Of a stretch of 64,000 bases of DNA, positions 29,031 to 35,707 are shown one piece after another. Made by a program: the position numbers and the translations under genes. Source of the DNA: Steroidobacteraceae bacterium (GTDB lineage Bacteria > Pseudomonadota > Gammaproteobacteria > Steroidobacterales > Steroidobacteraceae); NCBI GenBank assembly GCA_025451845.1, contig JANWJS010000053.1, positions 89,998-153,997 of the forward strand, given 5' to 3'. The notes under the pieces were generated by a model. It saw only the letters and a program-made list of their open reading frames with translations. It ran no database searches and was not told the origin of the DNA. Within the stretch, counting starts at the first letter, position 1, and each line of letters begins with the position of its first letter.

Positions 29031-29064
29031 CCTGCATTGATCGATAGCCAATTTGGCTTGGACT
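29031..29064. promoter_or_regulatory. Candidate LysR operator, copy 2
   Basis: Near-copy of the element at 19217-19250. Both begin CCTG, share ATTGAT, and end in TTGGCTTGGACT, with 26 of 34 bases matching. Here the core palindrome is GCCAATTTGGC (29047-29057). It lies about 110 bp upstream of the next start codon, in the only sizeable gap before that unit. Confidence 0.55.
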
Positions 29065-29171
29065 CAGACAGATCAGCCATTTAGTCTTCAACACGACAAC
29101 GGGATTCGCCAGGTGAGTTCACACGGCGATGGGCGATTTTCAGAGAATTGCGTAGCAGCAGGGGGGGAACG

Positions 29172-30362
29172 ATGAGTCCGATCAGTCGTCGCGGCTTCAT
29201 CAGTGCATCGGGCAGTGGCCTCGCCGCAGCCGGTTTCGCGTCCGTGGGAGAAGTGGCGGCACCATCGCCGGCGCGAGCCGAGGATCGCAAGCCAGTCTAT
29301 ATGACGCTCGGCTGCCAGAGCGGACCCACTTCTGACGCGCACTTCGCTTTTCTGGCGCGTTACGGTATCGCCAACGTGGTGGCACAACCCATACAGTCCG
29401 ATCCATCGCGGTTATATGCTACGGTGGACGAGCTGGTCGCTTTGCGTGCGCTTGGCGAGAAGCACGGTCTCAGCGTCGACATGACAAGCGCCGGGTTCAT
29501 GAGCTCGGGCGGCCATCCTTCGAATATCATTCTCGGCCGCGACGGTCGCGACCGTGAGATCGAGGCGTTCCAGACGCTCCTCAAAAATTGCGCGGCCGCC
29601 GGGATCCCGGCATTGAAATACAACCTGGCGCTGATGCCCATCTTGCGCAGCGCGGTCGTCCAGGGTCGGGGCGACAGTCTGCACCATCGGTGGCGTGTCA
29701 GCGACATGAAAGATAGTCCGCTGATGACGATATGGGACGGGAAGTCGATGATGACCGACCCCGAAATCCATACGGCACCATACGATCAGGTGGCCTATTT
29801 CACGAAGTTGGCGGGGCACGTTACGGCCGATGAGCTGTGGGAGAGGATAACGTACTTTCTCGATCGGGTTGTGCCGCTCGCCAATCAATATAAGGTTCGC
29901 ATGGCGCTGCATCCCGAGGACCCCGGCGTGCCGCCCGGCGGCTATCACGGCGTGCCGCGCGTTCTGGGTACGGTCGAGGGGCTCAAGAAGTTCGTCGGAA
30001 TCCAGGAAAGCCCTTATCACGGCATGACCTTCTGCCAGGGCACGATCTCGGAGGATTTGGAGGACCCGGGGCATCAGATTTACGACGTGATCCGCTGGTT
30101 TGGCGAACGCAAGAAGATATTCCTGGTTCATTTCCGCAATGTGCGCGGTGGTCGCGACAATGTGGAGCTCGAGATCTTCCCGGACGAAGGCTCCGTGGAC
30201 ATGGTGAAGGCGCTCCGGGTCTATCGTGATGTTGGCTATGGCGGCATGCTGGTGCCCGACCATGTTCCGTTTGGCCCGCCGGGCGCCGAGGCGGAGAACT
30301 TCGCCTTTTGCTATGGCTACATCCGCGGATTGCTGCAATCTGCCGATTATCTGGAAACCTAA
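29172..30362 (+). CDS. Tat-exported UxuA-like TIM-barrel enzyme
   Basis: A 396-aa protein with an N-terminal twin-arginine signal (SRRGFISASGSG, hydrophobic stretch to about residue 35, AEA-like end ARAED). The mature part is a xylose-isomerase-like TIM barrel resembling mannonate dehydratase: MALHPEDPGVPPGGYHGVPR, GMTFCQGTISEDLEDPGHQI, LVHFRNVRGG and the end MLVPDHVPFG. The start follows GGGGGGAA. Known UxuA acts in the cytoplasm on D-mannonate, so export is unusual. It may act on a sugar acid or keto-sugar in the periplasm. It probably shares a transcript and substrate with the next gene. Confidence 0.8.
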   Translation: MSPISRRGFISASGSGLAAAGFASVGEVAAPSPARAEDRKPVYMTLGCQSGPTSDAHFAFLARYGIANVVAQPIQSDPSRLYATVDELVALRALGEKHGLSVDMTSAGFMSSGGHPSNIILGRDGRDREIEAFQTLLKNCAAAGIPALKYNLALMPILRSAVVQGRGDSLHHRWRVSDMKDSPLMTIWDGKSMMTDPEIHTAPYDQVAYFTKLAGHVTADELWERITYFLDRVVPLANQYKVRMALHPEDPGVPPGGYHGVPRVLGTVEGLKKFVGIQESPYHGMTFCQGTISEDLEDPGHQIYDVIRWFGERKKIFLVHFRNVRGGRDNVELEIFPDEGSVDMVKALRVYRDVGYGGMLVPDHVPFGPPGAEAENFAFCYGYIRGLLQSADYLET

Positions 30363-30389
30363 CTGGTATCAGAACAAAGGGTGCCGTCG

Positions 30390-31394
30390 ATGAAACTGGT
30401 CAGCAAACGCGAATTCCTTGCCGGTGGAAGCCTGGGGGCCCTGGGCTTGGGGGTAGGCTCAGCCTTGGCCGCGGCTCTGAAGAACCCCGCCGAGGTCGCC
30501 GTTGTCGGCCGCAAGCCGGGAACCGATGCGCTGGGCCGTACCCTGAAAGCCATGCAGGAAGCCAGCACGCAGCCGCCGCCCAATCGACTGGCGAAATTCA
30601 CCAAGCTGTTTCTGACGCCGCCGGGCTATCCCAACGCCATCGCTACCGATCCCGAGGGGCGAGGCTTTTGGGTTGCTGAGCAGCGTCATGACGGCCGTAA
30701 GGAAGCAGTATGGCTGCTCGACTTCAAGGGCAAGCTGCTGGATACGATTTACCAGAACACCAAGGATTGCACAGGTATGACGATTGGCGACGGTTGCATC
30801 TGGAGCGCGTGCGAAGGCGCGGCCGAGTTCAACCATCCCGATCCGCCGATCGACGGCGTGTTCCAGACCGACATCAAATCCGGCCAGCAAGTCAGCCGGC
30901 GTCAGATTCCGTTCGGCCCTGCCAATGATGGCGGCTCTTCGCACGGTATGGCATGGGAAAATGGCAAGCTGTGGCTCGCCGCCGATCGCATGGGATGTCT
31001 GATGAAGATCGATCCCAACACGTGGCAGGTCGAGTATATGTTTCGTGAAACCCGCCTGCCTCAATTCGCGACGCGCGTGCACGGCATAGAATATGACAAC
31101 GGCTATATCTGGCAGGTTGGTGGTCTGCAGAAGCCGGGAACGTATGACTATAGAGGCTACACGGCGGGGTTGGTGAAGTATGACATCAAGACCGGCCAAG
31201 TGGTCGAAACCATCACGCTTCCGCAGGGCATAGTCGATATGCACGACGTTGCGGTCCATAACGGGGAGCTCTATGGGGTGGATGCCGGCGAGCATCCAGG
31301 TTGGTCGATTGACATTCCACAGTTTCAACATAAGGCTTTCCCGCCGGAAAACAGTCCGACGGGTGGCTACGTGTTTAGGATTGATTTGGTTTGA
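30390..31394 (+). CDS. Exported beta-propeller protein with Tat-like signal
   Basis: A 334-aa protein, start at the ATG 30390 (a GTG 9 nt earlier is possible), 27 nt after the UxuA-like gene. The N-terminus SKREFLAGGSLGALGLGVGS has the form of a Tat signal with Lys-Arg in place of Arg-Arg. The rest shows six- or seven-bladed propeller repeats of the SMP-30/vgb-lyase type (NAIATDPEGRGFWVAEQRHD, GMTIGDGCIWSACEG, GMAWENGKLWLAADR, HDVAVHNGELYGVDAG). Related proteins are lactonases or lyases, or just binding proteins; no catalytic set was confirmed here. Activity on a sugar-acid lactone would suit the locus, but this is inference. Confidence 0.7.
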   Translation: MKLVSKREFLAGGSLGALGLGVGSALAAALKNPAEVAVVGRKPGTDALGRTLKAMQEASTQPPPNRLAKFTKLFLTPPGYPNAIATDPEGRGFWVAEQRHDGRKEAVWLLDFKGKLLDTIYQNTKDCTGMTIGDGCIWSACEGAAEFNHPDPPIDGVFQTDIKSGQQVSRRQIPFGPANDGGSSHGMAWENGKLWLAADRMGCLMKIDPNTWQVEYMFRETRLPQFATRVHGIEYDNGYIWQVGGLQKPGTYDYRGYTAGLVKYDIKTGQVVETITLPQGIVDMHDVAVHNGELYGVDAGEHPGWSIDIPQFQHKAFPPENSPTGGYVFRIDLV

Positions 31395-31800
31395 AACGTT
31401 GTGCGAATGCCCACTGAGTATGGTCTTGATCTGTTCCAAAATATGGGGATGTAGTTAGCAACTGCGTACCCGGCGCCGACCGGAATTCCCCAGCTGCGCC
31501 CGCCTGACGACCGGCACCAGCGCCGCTAGTCGATGGAACCCAGGCCCCATAGGGACGTCGCATTGGAGCCCATCGTCAGACCGCCTACTCGCCGTCCAAC
31601 GCACGGAAATCGAAGCCGGCGGCCTACCTTGTCGAAGGGCAGATCATGGGGCCGCTTCTGGGCCAGATCCGGCCAGCTGCAGCGCGGAATCAGCGCCCCG
31701 AAGCGGACGTATTCCGGTAGGCTACCTGACTCCTCGGGCGTAAGCGCCAGGGCCTGCGTACCGCTGGACGATGGCGTTGAGGTGCATGAAGGAGCTCGAT
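31395..31800. other. Intergenic stretch, nothing recognised
   Basis: About 400 bases between the propeller gene and the lipoprotein gene. A minus-strand frame (31526-31834) is open but not recognisable, and its composition resembles neither neighbour. The AAGGAG of the lipoprotein gene is at about 31789-31794. No terminator-like hairpin with a T-run is seen after the propeller gene. Confidence 0.45.
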
Positions 31801-32850
31801 ATGCGGTCTGGAGAATTGCGATGTTCTCTTGCATTGCTTTGCATGCTCACGCTTGCCGGGTGTGCGTATGCGCGACGAAGCGGCGCAGATGCCCAGTCCT
31901 TTCGAGCCGAGCAAAATCGAGAGGCCGGAGTCCTCCTTGCACACGCAACAGCAAGCGATCTGGCCGCGGCCGCCCTGCTGCTGGCGCTGAACGACCCCAA
32001 CGTCCGGCAGCCATCCGATTTGATCGAACGGGCGCAGACACTCGCGCCGCAGCGTCCGGAGCTCGTCTGGGTTCATCTCGCTATCTGTGGATGGTTGAAG
32101 TGTGAGGCGAGGGCGCAGATCGCGGCCCATCTGCAAGCTCTTGATCCAGACAACGGGTTCGCATGGACCCCGGATCTCGAAACGCTGCCACTATCTGATT
32201 CCGATGCAGTCACGGCGGTGATCGCGCGCATTGGCGCCGCCCGGAGAATCACGATCTACTGGAATCAGCTCGAGGTCATGATGGTGGATGCTCTGGCTGT
32301 GGCGAGTCCATCACAGGATCTCGCCACACGAGGCATCGATGCCATTGGCATTCTGGCGGCCGAGGTGATCCCACCGCTCCAGGCGATCTCCCGAGCCTGT
32401 CGACCCGAGCAGCTTGATCTCCGGGGCCGTCGCGCAGCATGCGAGGCTATGGTAGCGCACCTGGAACAGTCGGACACGCTGCTCACTCAGGGTTTAGCCC
32501 TCAGCCTGCAAGAGCGCTGGTGGCCGGCCGGTAGTCCACAGCGTGACGTCTTGCACGCGAAGCGCCGGCAACTCGACTACCTCATGACGGTGTCCGGTCG
32601 CATCCGGCGGTGGCGCACGAACCATGACATGGCCGTACGCATTGAGGCTGCGCGAAGTACTGCACGGGAAGAAGACGTAGCGCGCGCGGTAATAATGTCG
32701 CTGGGCTTGCCTCTGGAGCCTCCAGTAGCTTGGAGGGATCCCGTGCATCCTGACCAAAAGACCCCCATGGCCTCCCGCCACATTCCAGTGCTCGATCAGG
32801 CCGGCTCCCGAAAGCCGGTTCGATCGGAGGACACCCTGCGGCCGGGATAA
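31801..32850 (+). CDS. Putative lipoprotein of unknown function
   Basis: A 349-aa protein of no recognised family. The start is fixed by an AAGGAG 6 nt before the ATG at 31801. The N-terminus is a lipoprotein signal with the lipobox LTLAGC (CSLALLCMLTLAGCAY), so it should be anchored to a membrane. The mature part is helical and rich in Ala and Leu, with short helices reminiscent of tetratricopeptide-type repeats (ASDLAAAALLLALNDPNVRQ, PELVWVHLAICGWLKCEARA). No catalytic motif is visible. The neighbours give no clue. Confidence 0.65.
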   Translation: MRSGELRCSLALLCMLTLAGCAYARRSGADAQSFRAEQNREAGVLLAHATASDLAAAALLLALNDPNVRQPSDLIERAQTLAPQRPELVWVHLAICGWLKCEARAQIAAHLQALDPDNGFAWTPDLETLPLSDSDAVTAVIARIGAARRITIYWNQLEVMMVDALAVASPSQDLATRGIDAIGILAAEVIPPLQAISRACRPEQLDLRGRRAACEAMVAHLEQSDTLLTQGLALSLQERWWPAGSPQRDVLHAKRRQLDYLMTVSGRIRRWRTNHDMAVRIEAARSTAREEDVARAVIMSLGLPLEPPVAWRDPVHPDQKTPMASRHIPVLDQAGSRKPVRSEDTLRPG

Positions 32851-32895
32851 TGACGGCGCCACTTACAGCCCTGAAGCCGCCACTGGCCAGCCGCG

Positions 32896-33507
32896 TCAAG
32901 TACCCTGAGAGGGGATCGACATCGGCCACACAAACCGACCGTAGGAGCGTTTCATCACCTCCACCATACCCTCGCGCTGTACTCCAAAGCGTTGGGCCAC
33001 CCGCAAGGAACGCACGTTGTCAGGGTGAATGAGCGATACCACGCGGGGGAGCTTTAGTTTGTCGCATGCATAGTCGAATACGCACCGCGTGGCCTCACTG
33101 GCGTAGCCCTGTCCCCAACTGGTGCGGTGGAATGTATATCCGAGCTCCGGCTCCAATACGATCTCGGCGGCATCGGGTACCTCGGCACGCTGATACCACC
33201 CCCGTGGAACCGCGGCTGCGGCTCTGGCTTCCACGGCCAAGTAGCTCAATCCGCAGCGGCCGATCAGCATGCCATCACGCTTGCGTAGCACAGCCAGTTG
33301 CCCCAGCGCGGATTCCTCGTAAGTCCTGAGGACTGACTGGATCCAAGCGAGCGACTCCTGCGACGAGCGGGGCCGCCCGTGCGGGAGATATCGCGCTACC
33401 TCTGGATCAGCGTGCAGGTCAGTGAAGAATCCGAGATCGGCGTAGTCAATCCTCCGCAAGATGAGTCGCTCTGATTCGATCCGGTCCGTACCACGCGCGA
33501 GAGTCAT
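32896..33507 (-). CDS. GNAT acetyltransferase (RimJ/RimL-like)
   Basis: N-acetyltransferase of 203 aa. The N-terminal ESERLILRRIDYADLGFFTD start, the acetyl-CoA binding loop TSWGQGYASEATRCVFDYA (Q/R-x-x-G-x-A type), and the RVVSLIHPDNVRSLRVAQRFG strand-helix match the RimJ/RimL group. These enzymes acetylate ribosomal protein N-termini, antibiotics or other amines; the substrate here is unknown. A single gene, convergent with the lipoprotein gene. Confidence 0.88.
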   Translation of the reverse strand: MTLARGTDRIESERLILRRIDYADLGFFTDLHADPEVARYLPHGRPRSSQESLAWIQSVLRTYEESALGQLAVLRKRDGMLIGRCGLSYLAVEARAAAAVPRGWYQRAEVPDAAEIVLEPELGYTFHRTSWGQGYASEATRCVFDYACDKLKLPRVVSLIHPDNVRSLRVAQRFGVQREGMVEVMKRSYGRFVWPMSIPSQGT

Positions 33508-33697
33508 AAAGGAATGTCCGGTCTGGTGGGTATCCTTCGTCCGAGTCTACACGGTACCAGTGTGCGTGCCGTCCACTGACAGTCATTTGGAGCCAAGATG
33601 CCATCGCGGTCAGCATCGCGTTAGGTCGCAGGGGCGCAGAATCGAGGCCGAACCCTCGCCCCTGAAGCGGATCGTATACGCGATACGCTGGCGGGTA

Positions 33698-34138
33698 TCA
33701 GAGGGTTGCCGTTAGCTCGATCGCGCCAGCGACTCTCTCGACCAGCGTTCTACTTCCGTGCCCTGGATTTGCTACTTTACGCGTCCGGACGAGATGCTTA
33801 CTCTCGAGCAGCGCCACGTCGCGTCGGACAGCTGAAGGATCGCGCGAGAGGGCAGCGGCGAGCGCGAAGATCGCCACCGTTCTTCCATCGATCTCCTTCA
33901 ATATCCGGACACGAGCCGGCGTAATCACTTCAAGGAAGTCAGCCGGATCCTCGAACGATACGGTCAGTCCCGGCTCCAGCTTCTCTTCGCGATCGAGCCG
34001 TCGAGCCTTCACCCGCATGCGGGAGAAAAAGCGATCCATCGACTCGACTCCGATGCGAATCTTGCTTACCGGGCTAGCCCTTCCGGCTTTCGAGGTACTC
34101 GCGAACTTCCGCTTCGAAGCGCTTTTCGATGCTTTCAT
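33698..34138 (-). CDS. TumA-like antitoxin/transcriptional regulator
   Basis: A 146-aa protein with a basic N-terminal stretch (MKASKSASKRKF) and a region typical of HVO_A0114-type DNA-binding proteins: IRIGVESMDRFFSRM, VSFEDPADFLEVITPARVRI and a winged helix with ALSRDPSAVRRDVALLESKH and VANPGHGSRTLV. Such proteins are the antitoxins of TumE toxins. The start at 34138 overlaps the toxin gene by 65 nt; a start at 34039 with a GGAG is possible but would lose the conserved KIRIGVES region. It follows the toxin gene on the same strand. Repression of its own promoter is expected from the family. Confidence 0.7.
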   Translation of the reverse strand: MKASKSASKRKFASTSKAGRASPVSKIRIGVESMDRFFSRMRVKARRLDREEKLEPGLTVSFEDPADFLEVITPARVRILKEIDGRTVAIFALAAALSRDPSAVRRDVALLESKHLVRTRKVANPGHGSRTLVERVAGAIELTATL

Positions 34139-34409
34139 ATGATTCGAACTCAACGGTTTCGATCTTGCCGTCACAATGGCGATGGTTCTGTCCATGCGCG
34201 TTGTCGTAACCGAGAACCCTACCGCTGTCGCCGCCGCTCCTATGGGTATCGATCAGCGCGAGCGAATACCTCAGCAAACGGCCACCGCGCGAGTAGTCAG
34301 TCTGGATTCTCACCACCCCGCCGCCTTTGCGGCCCTTGGGATAGAGCTCGTCGCGGCTCGAGCGTGCGAGATCAAGCTCGTCCTCGGAATCACGCCTGCG
34401 CCGCGCCAT
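34074..34409 (-). CDS. TumE-like toxin
   Basis: A 111-aa protein recognised as a TumE/DUF6516-type toxin by the core LRYSLALIDTHRSGG, RVLGYDNAHGQNHRH and a C-terminal FEAEVREYLESR helix. Family members pair with HVO_A0114-like antitoxins, exactly as found here. The molecular target of these toxins is not well established. The charged N-terminus (MARRRRDSEDELDLARSS) is longer than in most relatives known to me and may be unstructured. Toxin-first gene order with a 65-nt overlap indicates coupled translation. Confidence 0.7.
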   Translation of the reverse strand: MARRRRDSEDELDLARSSRDELYPKGRKGGGVVRIQTDYSRGGRLLRYSLALIDTHRSGGDSGRVLGYDNAHGQNHRHCDGKIETVEFESYESIEKRFEAEVREYLESRKG

Positions 34410-34543
34410 TGGGTCAGCATAACAGGAAGGATGTTGAATGTCCTATCTGACAGGGCTGCGGTCCGGGCAGCGGCAATCTGATAAATTCGCAGAAATCTCG
34501 CAGAGATACGCTAATATATTTTTGAAGATCACAGGATAAGTAA

Positions 34544-34627
34544 TTGGAATTAAACATAAAAATAAGCGTTGCCCCGATGATGGACTGGACCGTCTGGGAA
34601 AATAAGGGCGGCAGAACAATCACTTAG
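34544..34627 (+). pseudogene. Relic of a second dusA 5' end
   Basis: This frame reads NIKISVAPMMDWTVWENKGG and stops at 34627. It matches the N-terminus of the intact DusA downstream (RRIAVAPMMDWTD). Outside a shared nucleotide core the codons differ, although the amino acids are conserved. It lacks an ATG start. It is best explained as the dusA-derived attachment end of an integrated element, not as a gene. Confidence 0.65.
34571..34592 (+). repeat. Direct repeat/attachment-site candidate, left copy
   Basis: Matches 35738-35759 inside dusA at 21 of 22 positions; the perfect core is ATGATGGACTGGACCG (34577-34592). The start of dusA is a known integration site for dusA-targeting integrases. 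The 1.1 kb between the copies holds vapBC. Confidence 0.65.
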
Positions 34628-34690
34628 GCAACGCGGCAGACATTGGTCGCCTATATGTCGCCTGCATATTTGCCGTCATTGAATGGTATG

Positions 34691-34706
34691 CATTACCCTG
34701 GTAATG
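34691..34706. promoter_or_regulatory. Perfect inverted repeat before vapB
   Basis: CATTACC and GGTAATG separated by two bases form a perfect 16-bp inverted repeat ending 6 nt before the vapB start. Position over the start suggests an operator at which the VapB/VapBC complex represses its own operon. There is no clear Shine-Dalgarno sequence other than this region. Confidence 0.5.
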
Positions 34707-34712
34707 TGGCCC

Positions 34713-34973
34713 ATGACCATCGCGAAATCCAAGCTCACTGCCCAAGGGCAGATCTCCGTTCCTGCCGAGATTCGGCAGCGGTTGGGCGTCGGTCCTGGGT
34801 CCGTTCTGGAGTGGGACGAGCAGAATGATCAAGTCATCGTTCGCCGCGCTGGGCGGAATACTTCGGAGGAAATACACCAAGCCGTTTTTCCGCAAGGCGT
34901 CTCACCTGGCCGTTCAGGTGATGTGAAAGACGCGATCCGGAAGTATGCGCGGAAGAAGCATGCGCGCCGTTGA
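34713..34973 (+). CDS. VapB-like AbrB-type antitoxin
   Basis: An 86-aa SpoVT/AbrB-fold DNA-binding protein. The swapped-hairpin core TIAKSKLTAQGQISVPAEIR and LGVGPGSVLEWDEQNDQVIV are at residues 2-49; the basic C-terminal tail (DVKDAIRKYARKKHARR) would bind the toxin. The ATG at 34713 fits the domain start better than the upstream in-frame ATG at 34683. Its last 14 nt overlap vapC. Confidence 0.85.
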   Translation: MTIAKSKLTAQGQISVPAEIRQRLGVGPGSVLEWDEQNDQVIVRRAGRNTSEEIHQAVFPQGVSPGRSGDVKDAIRKYARKKHARR

Positions 34974-35340
34974 CACCAATGTCCTGATCCGTCTCTTAGT
35001 GAGAGACGACATCAAGCAGGTGCAAGCAGCGGAGAAGTTCATCGCTCCCGGCGCCTGGGTATCTCATCTGGTGTTGGCCGAAGCGATGTGGGTGCTCGAT
35101 GCAGTATACGAGCGGACGCCCGAACAGATCGCTACCGCGATCGATATGCTGCTCAGTCACAAGAATTTGACGATTCACGACGCTGAGGTCGTAGGTGCGG
35201 CCGTCGCGTACTTCAGGAGGCGCCCTACGTTGGGTTTCTCTGATTGTCTGGTTGTTGAGATTGCCCGTAAAGCCGGCCATGTGCCGCTCGGAACATTTGA
35301 CCGAAATCTGGCAAAGACTGCAGGTGCTACGCTCCTGTAG
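34960..35340 (+). CDS. VapC-like PIN-domain toxin
   Basis: PIN-domain ribonuclease toxin of 126 aa. The acidic active-site residues are visible: Asp in RAVDTNVLI, Glu in LVLAEAMWVL, Asp in GFSDCLVVE and Asp in GTFDRNL. The Mg-dependent RNase role and inhibition by the upstream AbrB-type antitoxin are known for this pairing. The ATG at 34960 overlaps the antitoxin gene by 14 nt. The target RNA is not predictable. Confidence 0.9.
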   Translation: MRAVDTNVLIRLLVRDDIKQVQAAEKFIAPGAWVSHLVLAEAMWVLDAVYERTPEQIATAIDMLLSHKNLTIHDAEVVGAAVAYFRRRPTLGFSDCLVVEIARKAGHVPLGTFDRNLAKTAGATLL

Positions 35341-35480
35341 ATCAGGAAGGCCGAGAGGTGCCGAGCGAAATCCTCGTGCCGAGCCGACTACTCACCGGAT
35401 GGTAGGCTTGCCATTGAAATGCTAAGTTCTGCAAGAATGAGACGCTGCATTTGGTCTCGATCTGTGCCAGCGATAGAGTA

Positions 35481-35675
35481 ATGACATTTCTATTGCTATC
35501 AAAGCTGGCAATTTGGCCTCGGTTAGGGATTGCGCTCGCTGTATTTGTGATGCCATCCATTGTTGCCTACGGTTGGAGAGTCCGGATCGGTGACAAGTCC
35601 TTGCCAGACCGCATGGGCGGCGGCGATGCAGGGAAGCTGAGCGCACCACCGACAATGCGTCGGTCCTGTCGCTGA
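35481..35675 (+). CDS. Possible small membrane protein
   Basis: A 64-codon open frame, MTFLLLSKLAIWPRLGIALA followed by VFVMPSIVAYGWRVRIGDKS, with one or two hydrophobic segments. No ribosome binding site is clear and no family is recognised. It sits between vapC and dusA inside the putative element. It may be a chance frame in an otherwise unassigned 367-bp gap (35341-35707). Confidence 0.25.
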   Translation: MTFLLLSKLAIWPRLGIALAVFVMPSIVAYGWRVRIGDKSLPDRMGGGDAGKLSAPPTMRRSCR

Positions 35676-35707
35676 CTGGACCGACTGACTCAAATTATCG
35701 CCTGAGA

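Larger units (their letters stand above)
34410..34712. other. AT-rich intergenic region with a dusA 5'-end fragment
   Basis: About 300 bases between the two toxin-antitoxin modules, clearly more AT-rich than the surroundings between about 34480 and 34570. It holds a short relic of a dusA 5' end (see 34544-34627) and, at its end, a palindrome before vapB. Confidence 0.6.

Noticed and set aside
31526..31834. 102-codon minus-strand ORF before the lipoprotein gene
   Set aside because: No family or ribosome binding site recognised, and it overlaps the start of a better supported gene.
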